Assembly (NCBI GenBank): GCA_030686995.1
Contig: CM060709.1
Span: 20,489,360 to 20,553,359, forward strand
DNA length: 64,000 nt
DNA from: Artemisia argyi
Lineage: Eukaryota; Streptophyta; Magnoliopsida; Asterales; Asteraceae
Direction of reading: 5' to 3'
Shown here: piece after piece, positions 18,107-28,773 of the stretch
Layout: every line of letters starts with the position of its first letter
Position numbering within the stretch: the stretch's first letter is position 1
Made by a program: the position numbers and the translations under genes
Notes under the pieces: generated by a model
What the model saw: the letters and a program-made list of their open reading frames with translations, nothing else
What the model was told of the DNA's origin: nothing
Database searches by the model: none

Positions 18107-18900
18107 GATTTCTCTATGGATTTTATATATCTTTTACAATCATATAACATTTTATTTCTTTTATAGTATATATCATCAAGCCCCCAATTCATATGTTTCT
18201 ATATGTATATATGTAAATATATTAATTTTTATATTTTATTTATTTGTTTATTTATTATTATAATTATTATGAAGGGTTTACTACTTTTTTTTGGTCGTTG
18301 TGACTTGTTGGGTATATCATTTATGGGTTTTGTTAAGTATTGCCCGGTTAAACAATAATTATGATTAATATAAAAGGTAATTTTTAATTTATTTGTTGTA
18401 CTTTAAATATAGAAAAAATATGGTATTTAAGGTAACTTGTATATTGATTTATTCTGTGTTAAATACATTATTACTTTTAGTATAAAAATAGTAGGTTAAT
18501 TATTTTGTTTTTAGTAAAATACATCATTTATTTCTAAAAAGTTTATGATTTGGTCAAAATGTAAAACATCCGTTTTGGATTTAGTCCAACTTTCGGTTGA
18601 CCGTAAAATTTATTACTAGTTAAATAATTTTAATTCACTAAAATGCTTTTAGTTGATACGGTGGAATGACAACCTTTTTGTATTTTTTTGTCTCGTATTA
18701 TCATTATTACTAGACTTATCCAAAATAACAATAACGCATCTAATGCAATTGTATCTATAACGTAAGTTAAATTTTGGATTATTAATAACAAGCCCAAATA
18801 AGTTTTATCCCGTAACTTTGTTGTCCAAATAAACAACATATGAAGTCCTAGTATATGTAGGATTGCATACATATTAAGTATTTAGTATGTCTTATAGGCT
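18107..18900 (-). repeat. AT-rich link and block L, inverted copy without element H
   Basis: The reverse complement of 46745-47570. The site where element H sits in copies A-C is uninterrupted here (TTATTTGTTTATTTATTATTATAATTATTATG, about 18238-18268). The minus-strand frame at 18630-18872, and its plus-strand counterpart at 46793-47035, are conserved between the two copies but hydrophobic and low-complexity. I do not call them genes. Confidence 0.55.
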
Positions 18901-19080
18901 ATGCTAGTGTTTCTTATAGGACATACAAACATATGAATTGGGGTCTTGGTGATATATCTCATAAAAGGAATTAAAAGGTATATGAATGTAAAAGATATAT
19001 AAAATCTATAAAGAAATCTTAATTAACTCTTTGTCTATAACAGCACTTCTTGCATTAACTGGGGCACTCAATCTCTCCTC
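18901..19080. repeat. AT-rich link before block D, copy B
   Basis: ACATACAAACATATGAATTGGGG and TATAAAATCTATAAAGAAATC as in other units. Then comes a stretch at 19030-19100 that in one frame reads ITALLALTGALNLSSFSLLVVDA (hydrophobic), also present at 52720-52790 but not in the D copies next to H. Confidence 0.4.
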
Positions 19081-19346
19081 ATTCTCCTTATTGGTTGTTG
19101 ATGCATGATGACAAAAATGGCATACACCTAAAAGGAATACCATTTCGTCCTCAATACCTTATTTTTTCTACTATTAAAACCTCGGCTCCGACGATATGTA
19201 ATGTAAACCCATATGACGAATATGATTTACAGGTTGGGGAACAACCACCAAATATATATTTATTCTACCCCTTAGCACAACTAATCGATTTTATTAGATA
19301 TTATTTACGTAAGTTACTCATCTTAGTTAGCGATACTGGATTGTAG
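19081..19346 (+). pseudogene. block D, copy B1
   Basis: An open frame of 83 codons from ATG 19095: HDDKNGIHLKGIPFRPQYL, ICNVNPYDEYDLQVGEQPP, NIYLFYPLAQL, ending soon after. The hydrophobic stretch just upstream is in another frame, so either an intron or a frameshift separates them. The family is unrecognised. Confidence 0.5.
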
Positions 19347-19355
19347 GTATATACC

Positions 19356-19545
19356 CAGGGTTGGAGCCAGCCTGAAATTTTTGCTCAAGGGGCGTATTTT
19401 GATAATTTTTAGAAACTACAATACAAAATAGTTATTAAAGGAGACAAATTACAAAAAAATCTACATATTTTAGAAAATTTACACAACAATTTTTTTTTGA
19501 CAAGAGGGCACATGACCCCAGGACTCCTCCTTATCTTCGCCCATG
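19356..19545. mobile_element. MITE M, copy 2
   Basis: CAGGGTTGGAGCCAGCC ... CTTCGCCCATG, about 190 bp, in the same position of the unit as copies at 1151 and 53035. It was therefore inserted before the duplication. Confidence 0.6.
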
Positions 19546-20291
19546 TATATACCGAACTCTTTTGACATGTGATCCGTACCCGCATATTTACGTATCATCA
19601 AATATCTTAGAAGCAACACAAAACACATAAAACACATGAACAAGAAAAACTACACTTTATCAAAAGACCACATAAACTAACGGGCACTGACTACCCATTA
19701 GATTAACAAAAACAAGATAAACTACCCTAACCATTAACATCTTCCATCACAAAGTATATATCAGATGGAGAGGCTAGAAAAAATGTTAAGGAAAAAAATT
19801 ACTACTTTGTTTTATTATATTAACAACAACGCGTAATACTATTCACAAACAAAAAAAATGAATTACTAACTAACATGTGTTAATATTATGAAAGTAGTCT
19901 AACACACTTTTGTAAATGTTGGTGATGTGGGGTTTCGGATCGTCGATATTTTGTATCAAGAATTTAAGAACCGAGCAAAAAAAAAAAATCATTTATGTGG
20001 TTCGTGTCTTACAAAAACACAAAAACCAAACCCATCAAACTTTAAACCAAGAAATTCAAGAGAATCGAAAAGGCTTTTTGTTCTTAGGAAGAAATGAAGA
20101 AAGATAGGTGATTTTTTTGTGTGTCGTGGTGGCTACAAGTTGTGTGAGTGTTTAGGTATTTATAGTGTTGTAAAGGGATATATACAAGTGAATGTTTGTT
20201 AACCCTAGCTCATACACATTAGTTTGATATTGGCCCAACTTAGCCCACTTTCTCATAAACACTAGATTTTCTTGTTAGTAAGATAAGTGTC
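19546..20291 (-). repeat. block P, copy B1
   Basis: Nearly identical to 1342-2095. The 63-aa plus-strand frame (19916-20107) differs in reading frame length from its relative at 1712 because of an A-run, showing it is not maintained as protein. The block ends at AAGTGTC, where the solo LTR begins. Confidence 0.5.
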
Positions 20292-20769
20292 TGTTGAAAC
20301 TAAGACCTTGATAGATCTTCTGAGCACTCTAGAATCGTTTGTTATGTTAATGTAATCACCAACACACTAATAGACAATCTCTGTAACTTGTATTTTAAAG
20401 CGGAAACAAACACAAGTTTTAATACTAAGAACAGTTGATCCTCTATGGATCTTTAATAAATATCAAAGTTTTTTCTAAAAACATAACTCAATACATAATC
20501 GTGTGTTCCTTTTATACACAAGGACCCCTAAACCGTTTCCCAAGAAACGTATATTCTAAACTTCTAAAAGATATGCATCATCACTTCCTAAATAAACTCA
20601 TGCATATCCTAACTATATTACATAAAACACGGAAAAACTATATCCGCAGAAACAACTAATGCTGAAATTAAACTTCAGCAGAAACTAAACTATAAGCAGA
20701 ATCCGTGTCTTCAGTAGAAACCATCAGCAGATTCTTCAGCAGAATTTTCTCTTAGCAGAATTCCCAACA
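20292..20769. mobile_element. solo LTR (about 478 bp), TGTTG...CAACA
   Basis: It starts TGTTGAAACTAAGACC and ends TTAGCAGAATTCCCAACA, with several CAGCAGA-type repeats near the right end. There is no internal region and no matching target duplication: the left flank is the end of block P and the right flank is inside the TIR of element H. Compared with copy A, about 610 bp (2096-2707) are missing at the junction. Confidence 0.6.
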
Positions 20770-22482
20770 TTAACTTTTTTTTAGTCATCAAACGTCCAAA
20801 ACTTGAAATTTTGAGTCTGAATGCGTCCCTCCACCACTATTTGTTGTTTTATTTTGTTTTTAGTGAAGGGCATAACGGTCATTTCATATTGGTAAATAAA
20901 TCTCGGTCTTGAAAAAGGAGCATAAACAGAAATCCATAATCTTAAAATGCCAAAAGAAAAGAACTGTAACATCTTGAACATGCCTGATCAAGGAAGTTTC
21001 CCAGCCAGGTAGAGACACAGTTTGTCTCTGGCATCCACAGCAACTTTGCCCTGCGACTCATTTCTCTTTGGATGATTGACACCATTAAATCATCCGATGT
21101 CCCATCTCCTTCCATGTTGATTACATTAATGTTGTGAAGTAAACAACATGCAAGAATGATTATTGGCAGCTTATTCCTACCAGGACGCCACATACCACCG
21201 TCAATAACCGCCCAAACATTCTTAAACGTGTTCAATGCTCGATTAACAATTAATCTTGTTGCTGAATGTTTCTTGTTAAATTCAGTTTCATCTTCTGACA
21301 TTTCTTTTTTCCTGTATGGAGTCATCAACCATGGAAGAATGCCAATTCCTCCAACTAAACATTCTCTAAGTTCAGTTCCTTCGCAAAGGACATCCAACCT
21401 CTCTCTATTTTGTACCAATTTATAGATTGATGTCTTCTTTAGTCATAGACCCAGACCATCCAGTAACTACATCAACAAACCGCAATTTGTGGTCCACAAT
21501 GACTTGTAGTATCATACTATCTTTCTTCTCGCTATCAAGCCATACAGTGGTGTCACCTTCAGAATCATGCGGGTACATTTTGAGATAAGCAGTCTTGGTT
21601 GCACTACAACAGTTTGGCATACCTCCAGCTTTCTCAAAGTTCGATTTTATGGTAGCCATATCTCTTGGCCATGAAATATGGTCGCGTCCACATGCCTTCA
21701 ATGCCTTAACAAACCTCCATGTGATGTCCCTGACATTTAGTTCGTTTGTTCCAAATAAATCCGCAATGTTTATTGTTGGATCGACTGAGCTCAGCCTCCT
21801 TAAAGCTATGGCAATTTGATCGTTCAGAGACACTTCTTTACGATCCTGAAATCTATAGCTTCTAGGTAGAGACATCATGTGATCTTTTACTAGGGAGTGT
21901 ATGTGGTTAAACGTCTTCCTGGACATCTTGAAAAGTGCCTTGAAATTGTCCACATTATTTGCTGGATTTACAAGAACTGCATGGAAATTAGATCAGATTG
22001 ACTAAAGATACCAATTTCAACGGCGTTTATATAAAACTAATAATTTGTAATTAGTGTATGTCTTCCTGTATTATTGTCACATTTTCGTAAATGAAAAAGT
22101 CATAAGGTATAATCAGATCATTCCAACTTAATCACTTCAGCTAATGCTGATCCAGTTTGACACGTCTGAAATAAATTTGAAACGTTAACAGTTTATTTGA
22201 CATGAGTAATTGAATGCCTAACGATGTGACCACTTACTCACAAACATATTACATTAATAATGAGAATTGAAATACAAATGCATAAAAAGTTCTTGATTAC
22301 CGGCAAATATATGAAATGACCGTTATGCCCTTCACTAAAAACAAAACAAAACATCAAATAGTGGTGGAGGGACGCATTCAAACTCAAAATCTCAAGTTTT
22401 GGACGCCTGACGAATAAAAAAAAAGTTAAGGTGCCCTATGATATTTCGTAGAAAGTTTATGGACCAGCGGTGTATTTTTGTC
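20770..22482 (-). mobile_element. TIR element H, copy 2 (left terminus lost)
   Basis: The right end is complete (GGACCAGCGGTGTATTTTTGTC at 22461-22482). The left end begins inside the TIR at TTAACTTTTTTTTAG, directly after the solo LTR. Confidence 0.75.
20988..21960 (-). pseudogene. Harbinger-derived ALP1-like protein, copy B (broken)
   Basis: The N-terminal piece 21420-21953 carries FKALFKMSRKTFNHIHSLV, LSSVDPTINIADLFGTNELNV, WPRDMATIKSNFEKAGG and VVTGWSGSM. A deletion of about 15 bp near 21428 (compare 55847-55866) breaks the frame. The second piece (to 20942) carries LVGGIGILPWLMTPY, HSATRLIVNRALNTFKNVWAVIDGGMWRPGRNKLP and ACCLLHNI. A further shift near 21075 moves the natural C-terminus (LAGKLP, stop 20988-20990) out of frame. 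As in the other copies, G replaces the catalytic D and N replaces the catalytic E. An acceptor-like CCATGCAG upstream at about 21985 suggests a missing 5' exon. Confidence 0.8.
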
Positions 22483-22645
22483 TAATGAATAAATAAATAA
22501 AATACAAAAATTAATATATTTACATATATACATATACAAACATATGAATTGGGGGTTTGATGATATATCCTATAAAAGAAATAAAATGTTGTATGATTGT
22601 AAAAGATCTATAAAATCTATAAAGAAATCTTGTTTAACTCTTTTC
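22483..22645. repeat. AT-rich link after element H, copy B
   Basis: As at 4414-4547, with CCTATAAAAG near 22568 and AAAATCTATAAAGAAATCTTGTTTAACTC. Confidence 0.5.
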
Positions 22646-22895
22646 TTATTTTTCCATGGATTTAGATGACTGATGACAAAAGTGGTAGAAACCTAAAAGA
22701 AATACCATTTCATTCGCAATACCTTATTTTTCCTACTATTAAAACATTGGCTCCGAAGATATGTGACGTAAACCCATATGACGAATATGAGTTACAAGTA
22801 GGGGAACAGCCACCAGATATATACTTATTCTACCCCTTAGCACGACTAATCGTGTTTTTATTAGATATTATTTACGTAAGTTACTAATCTTAGTT
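22646..22895 (+). pseudogene. block D, copy B2
   Basis: An open frame of 73 codons (22666-22887): MTDDKSGRNLKEIPFHSQYL, ICDVNPYDEYELQVGEQPP, DIYLFYPLARLIVF. It shows the uninterrupted target of the Tat element (GTAGGGGAACAGCC). The protein family is unrecognised. Confidence 0.5.
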
Positions 22896-23685
22896 AAGGA
22901 TACTAGATTGTAGGTATACATAGATGGTGTATACCCAACTCTTCTGCCATGTGATACGTACCCGCATATTTACATGTCACCAAATATCTCAGAAGCAACA
23001 TAAAACACATGAAGAAGAAAAACTGCACTTTATCTGAAGGTATCACATGAACTAACGGGCACTACCTACCCATTAGATTAACAAAAACTAGATAAACTAC
23101 CCTTACCGTTAACAACTTCCATCCATAATATAAAAACAACATCCTTACATTATATCACAAAGTATTTATCACATGGTGAGGCTAAAAAATCTAATGAAAA
23201 AAATTACTACTGTTTTTTATTATATAAACAATAGCGCATGATAATATTCACAAACAAAAGGAAAAACCAACTAACCTGTGTTAAGATTATGAAAGTAGTC
23301 TAACACACTTTTGTAAATGTTGGTGATGTGGGGTTTCGGATCATCGAGATATTGTATCAAGAAGTTAAGAACCAAGCAAACAAAAATCATTTCTGTGGTT
23401 CGTGTCTTACAAAAACATAAAAACCAAAACCATCAAACTTAAAACCAAGAAATTCAAGAGGATCGAAAATGGGTTTTTGTTCTTAGGAAGAAATGATAAA
23501 AGATAGGTGATTTTTTTTTTGTGTGTAGTGGTGGCTGCAAGTTGTGTGAGTGTTTAGGTAAAAGTTGGGATATATATAAGTGTATGCTTGATCAACCCTA
23601 TCCCATACACATTAGTTTGATATTGGCCCAACTTAGCCCACTTTTTCACATTCACTAGATTTTTTTATTAATAAACTATAAGTGT
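22896..23685 (-). repeat. block P, copy B2
   Basis: UTR/promoter-like block, minus-strand orientation, with GATATATATAAG near 23568 and TTGGGCCAATATC near 23625. There is no exon that can be joined to it. Confidence 0.45.
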
Positions 23686-24534
23686 CCTTTGTTCTCTTGG
23701 ATATGTATTTTGCATAAATTGTATATGTGGTTTTGGTAGATAAAAAATTGTGTTTCCAGAAAAGGAAGAAAAAAAGAAAAGAAAAAAAATAGTGAAGGGT
23801 TTTGCGTGCACTCTTCCATTTGTAGATACACGAGAGCCACTAGGAGGTTGTATACGTAACGCTTATGGACTATCTTTTCCTTGTCGAAGGATTATGAAAA
23901 GTCATGAGTGTCTAGTGACTGAGTCATGTCCCATATTTACTATCATGTTCCATAAGGATGGTATCTACTATCATCCTAACTTTTTTTTAGCGTGTGACGG
24001 CGTTTAGACATATCGATGTCTTAAAGTTCTTCCATAGAATTGTTGAATTTGTATGTCGTGTTAGTTTTTGTGAATATACTGTTTCTGGTGAATCTGTATG
24101 GTTTGTTACGACAATATGAAACCGTTCGACAGTAAATGTTTAACATAATATATAACATTAAATAGAGGACACAGCCCCACAGATCCATGTCTTGAACCAA
24201 ATTATATGTTTGGAACCATGTCTTGAGCTGATTTGGTCTAAATGACTATATTATAGGTTCAAGCCCGGTCAAGGACGGTTATTTGACTATATTTTGATAA
24301 CAAACTATAGGTTCAAGTCCGGTCAAGGACGGTTGATCACAAAATACAAAATGAGATTTAAATACGAGGCCTTAAAGTCACATTTACCGTCATCAAGACA
24401 AAATGACCATAGAGATTGATAGCGCCTTGGGCTGAAACTCGTCTTTTCGAGACCAGGTTTCAACCCTTACTAGGCCTAATCCAATCCCAAAAAGTAACCA
24501 ATCAAAGGTTCACCCCATTCGATCTCATTCTGGT
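23686..24534 (+). pseudogene. block C, copy B: altered cysteine-rich peptide exon and downstream repeat
   Basis: The frame at 23792-24007 reads VRT/ACTLPFVDTREPLGGCIRN and then AYGLSFPCRR, with the same cysteine losses and the same terminal frameshift as copy A. From 24260 two direct copies of GGTTCAAG(C/T)CCGGTCAAGGACGGTT occur, then GAGACCAGGTTTCAACCCTTACTAGGCC. No gene is visible downstream to 24534. Confidence 0.5.
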
Positions 24535-24539
24535 CTTGT
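24535..24539. repeat. target-site duplication (CTTGT), left of the small LTR element
   Basis: CTTGT here and CCTGT at 39550-39554 (one mismatch). The empty site TCTGGTCCTGTATCATGTTCC is intact at about 58990. Confidence 0.75.
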
Positions 24540-24757
24540 TGTTGGAAAACATAATCCATTAATCTTTGTTTTTCAACATAAAAACTGCTGCAATTCGACA
24601 CAGACAAAAAGGGAACAAGATGGGTCGAAAATAAAGCCTGCAAGTTTTGCTTTTGGGCCAACAAACCCAATAGATGGTAGTTACATAGTATACGCTTATT
24701 TAGTTAGGATTAGAACGTTTGGGGAATCATTGTATCGTTAACTTTTTATTGAAACAA
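24540..24757 (+). repeat. left LTR of the small element, first part
   Basis: TGTTGGAAAACATAATCC through TTTTTATTGAAACAA. It continues at 38547 after the Tekay element. It matches 39129-39350 with a few substitutions. Confidence 0.85.
24753..24757. repeat. target-site duplication AACAA, left of the Tekay element
   Basis: AACAA repeats at 38542-38546. The empty site TTGAAACAATATGCC is seen at about 39348 in the right LTR of the host element. Confidence 0.9.
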
Positions 24758-26464
24758 TGTGACAACTGGCAAAATAGGGAGCCATTTATAAAACCCGCGT
24801 TACATTAAAATTATAAATTTGGAATTTTTGAAAGTTTATTGTGACGAGATATTTTACGAACGTTGGTATTTGATTTTTTTATCGTACGATGTTTATGAGA
24901 TTTGGTTATTTATTTATGGTTTGGTTGATTCGGTCGTGATGATTTATTTTATGATCGTTACTTTGGCACTACATTGACTCCGGCACTAGATTAACCTAAC
25001 GAATTTTAATCTTTTACAAAATGGTAGCGATTCACCGTTAAATAAACATTATGTCTTTCACACATATCTATATGTTTCGGGAAATGTTGTTGGGAAAATC
25101 ATTTATGACGTGTACGAATATGTTTGGCGAAAAGTTAATACTTTTATGAACGAGAAATCGTGTTACGGGAAAACCGATTAAAAAGAGTTCACTAATTATT
25201 AAAGTATTTGTGGCTAGTTTTGGAAAAGTGGAAACATGAGGGACCAATGTGCAAAATTCGGGTATTTAACCCCTCTCCCCTAACCCTAACCCTCATAATA
25301 ACAAAAATCAAACCCACCCTTCTCCTCCCTCTCCTTAGCCGCCGGCTGCCACCCACACAACACCACCACCGCCGACTTCCACACAACACCACCACCACCA
25401 AAATACTCCCCATCATCTTCTTCTTCTTGTGGTGTGAAACACGCGCCTCTCCCCTTCGTTTTTATTAATACCGCCGCACCACACACCCCACGCCACCACA
25501 CCATCATTTTTCTTGGTTTTCATTCGATTTAAAGGTGAGAAATCGTGAGTTTTGTGTCGGGTTTGACTATTTTGAGTTGAACCCGAATTGAATCTTGATA
25601 TATTGGGTGTTAAAACTTGAGATGAAAATGGGTTTTGATATAAAGATGAGTTTGGTATCCATGGGGGTCGATTTTTGATAGTTTGGTGCTCGGATTTGGA
25701 TCTTGGATGCGTTTGGTTTGGGTTGTGGCTCGTATTGAGCTCGACCGAGACCCAAGGTCTCGATGTGATCACTCCTCGACTCGATTGAGAGTCTTGGAGG
25801 TGTTATGGTTCGATTGTTATTGATTCTTGGTGATTGATTATTTGCTAGTTGATGTTTTGGTCGATTTGTGGCTCTCGACTTGTTGTTGTTGTTGTTTTGA
25901 TTCTCGGCCGACGCCCCCCTTCGCGGGCTGTTTTGGTCGAATGGCTCTATAGAGCTAGCCGAGACCAAAAGGTCTCGGGTGAGGTTAATTCTTATGGTTT
26001 GTGGTCTCATAGTTAACCCGGGTTTGACTTGGTAGGTCGACCCATATTATTGGTATATTTTGTTTTGGGTTAACATTGTGTTAACATTTTTATGTTGTGG
26101 CATGTTGGATCGAAGCTTTGGACATTGGTTTACTTGTATTTGGATTTGGAGTTGTGTTGACGAGTATGGAATTGGGGACCGATTGTGAGACGGTCAATTA
26201 GATGACGGAGATAGGTTAGTTGGGTGCCGTAGTCGGACCCTCATGTTGTAGCACGTGGATATGGGATTGTTTGGACGGAGTTGATTTATTTTTGTGACTT
26301 GATTCTTATTATTTGGACTTGGACTATGAGCCGAGGGTCATGACTCGGACATGTGACAAAATTCTATGACTTGATAAATATTTAAAAATCGATATTAAAA
26401 ATAATACTCGTAATAATATTATTTAGAATATAATTGTTTATATACGTATATAGACGTGTTAAAC

Positions 26465-26465
<1 letters not shown>

Positions 26466-26533
<68 letters not shown>
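26466..26533. repeat. (TA)n microsatellite in the 5' LTR
   Basis: About 34 TA units. The equivalent run is in the 3' LTR at 36659-36722. Confidence 0.9.
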
Positions 26534-26536
<3 letters not shown>

Positions 26537-27582
26537 GCGTATATTAATAATAAAACGATCACGAGTAAACGTATAATAATAAAACGATAGTTATTATGCT
26601 ATGCAAATAGTGTAATAAATGTCGGACTATTGTTATAAATAATAACTATATGGCGAAATATAAGTCGGGTAACTAATAAGTAAAAGTGTGATTTTGTTTA
26701 TAAATTAGAAACTTATCGAGTTATACGAATTGTGGTTCTTTAAAGTCCAAGTGGGCTTTATATTGTGACTTTCGTGTTGTCACGGATATATGACGATTAA
26801 TATAAACATTTTATATATCGAGTGACTTATTCTAGATCGAGTTATTTGACGATATAAAATGAGTATATTAATGGGCATCGTATCCCACGACGCCCATAGG
26901 ATGTGGTATATATTTTAGGGTAAAAATTACTATATGTCTCGTGGAATTTGGCCGATTCAACGATATATATAAGGAATTCATTGGACTACGATATATATCA
27001 AATAGAATCTTTTGTGCAATGTGCTTTAGGTTGGGTATAATTTTGGAACGATATATTACGTAAATAAATATGGGAGATTATCAAATCGACGGATTTAATA
27101 AGCTTCGATAACTATTTAAATAATATGTTGGGCTAACATTAGACCTATAGTTGTTTTATTATTTTTGTTTGTTGTGGCTTTCTGGTTTGAGTTGTGTCGA
27201 CCCTCCACCCGTATGGATACCAAACGTCAAACTTCAAATTAATATGAAGTAAATTCGAGAAATGGATATTTTTGGAAAGTAAAATGGAATACGTTCGGGA
27301 ATGGGAATATTTGATTTTGAGGAAATGATTTCTAAACGAGTTTGATATTGTTAGGAAGTGCCGAGTCTGTAGTCGCCGTTACGTGAGTTGCTTGAGATTA
27401 CTTACGTCTTTCTTCTATCGTTTCTTTTGAGGATTTCTGGACTTGAGGTGAGTCATAGCCCCACTTTTTACTCTTGAACTTTGTTTTCAATACTTGGGGT
27501 GAGAAACGTGCAAATGTTTTATGTGGACTATTATCGCTTTGTTTATTTAAAACTTGCTATGCTTATAGAACTAGGTAGGATT

Positions 27583-27850
27583 AAGCGAGGCCTAGACATG
27601 AGCTAGGTAAGCTATTGATTTAGTTATAGAGCGAGGCCTAGTCCTGAACTAGGTAAGCTATTGATTTGGTTGTTGAGCGAGGCCTAGTCCCGAACTAGGT
27701 AAGCTATTGATTTGGTTATAGAGCGAGGCCTAGTCCCGAACTAGGTAAGCTATTGATTTGGTTATTGAGCGAGGCCTAGACATGAGCTAGGTAAGCTATT
27801 GATGTATTGTTGAGCGAGGCCTAGTCTCGAGCTAGGTAAGCTATTGATTG
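27583..27850 (+). repeat. tandem repeat in the 5' LTR, about six units of 45 bp
   Basis: Units of the form GCGAGGCCTAGTCCCGAACTAGGTAAGC...TATTGATTTGGTTA. Each contains the short inverted pair GGCCTAG...CTAGGT. A GATTT-type pentamer run follows near 27885-27915. Confidence 0.9.
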
Positions 27851-28355
27851 GATTGATTTGAGCTATAGCATGCACCTATAGGGTTGATTTGATTTGATTT
27901 GATTTGATTTGATTTGGTTGGATTATTGGTTGGATATTTTGGTTGGATGATTGAGGCCTAGTCTAGCTAGCAAGCGTTTTGCGTATATGTCCACTATATT
28001 GAATTTAGAATCTAAACCTATGATCTCACCAGTGAAAGCTGACTTTTAGCACGTTTTCTCAGGTAATTAAGTGATGCTCTATGGATGCTTGGGATTGGAG
28101 GCTTGGCATTTGGCACCGGTTATGGATCTATATTTCTAAAACTCTGATAACTATTGTGGACCTATATTTATTTTCTTTTGGGCCTGACTTTGGATGATTT
28201 TGGGATAATGTAAACTCTAAAACCCCGCGTGGTTGTATTTTATTATGTTTACTTTATCTCGTTCTTTTATGTCTTGTGTTTGGATACCAATCCCCGTAGC
28301 ACCCCGAAAGCTTGTTGAGTCTTCCGCTGTACCAAATTTTGGGGGTGTTACAGAT

Positions 28356-28367
28356 TGGTATCAGAGC
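28356..28367 (+). promoter_or_regulatory. primer-binding site, initiator-Met tRNA type
   Basis: TGGTATCAGAGC lies three bases after the LTR end. It is complementary to the 3' end of initiator methionine tRNA, the usual primer for chromoviruses and many Copia elements. Confidence 0.9.
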
Positions 28368-28773
28368 CAAGGTTATAGAGAACTAGGTAAATAGACACCT
28401 AAACTATAACCGATTTTTATAGAAAACGATCCTCGACCAATGCCCGCCAGTCCGCCAAGCCGAAGCATCATTGTTTATTATTGAGGTATTATGAGATTAT
28501 TGAGATGATTATTAGATTGGGATTTCTTGAGATGATTTGAGGTTTTGAGGTTTATTGATTTAGTGATATGATGGCGTTTTGAGGAATTATATGCGTTTTT
28601 GAGGAATTATATGGCTTAATTGTTTTGCAAATGGTTTTAGTAATGCGGTATTTTAAATCTTTCTTGATTATATATGATTTGGATTATATGATGATTTTTG
28701 GATATGGTATTTTGAGTTTGCGGTTTAGCTGTTTTGAAACACTTACACCTACCCTACGCCGTTGTCACAGACT

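Larger units (their letters stand above)
24758..28352 (+). repeat. 5' LTR of the Tekay element (about 3595 bp)
   Basis: It begins TGTGACAACTGGC and ends TTTTGGGGGTGTTACA. It holds a GC-rich C/A stretch (CCGCCGGCTGCCACCC, about 25340) that resembles a 5' leader, a (TA)n run (26466-26533), and about six tandem 45-46 bp units (27583-27850). The several open frames on both strands here (for example 25192-25416) recur only because both LTRs share them, and none looks like a protein. Confidence 0.93.

Noticed and set aside
25272..25295. CCCTAACCCTAACCCT in the Tekay LTR (and at 35470) as a telomere repeat
   Set aside because: Only two and a half units, CCCTAAC rather than the plant CCCTAAA, and present identically in both LTRs, so it is LTR sequence.
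25192..26010. Several open frames on both strands in the Tekay LTRs
   Set aside because: They lie in LTR regulatory/leader DNA, have low-complexity composition (His/Thr/Val-rich) and no domains. They repeat in the other LTR only because the LTRs are copies.
27583..27850. CRISPR-like array of 45-bp repeats
   Set aside because: Direct tandem units without unique spacers, inside a plant LTR.
28356..28367. tRNA gene at TGGTATCAGAGC
   Set aside because: This is the retrotransposon primer-binding site, complementary to the 3' end of a tRNA, with no cloverleaf around it. No tRNA or rRNA gene was recognised in the window.
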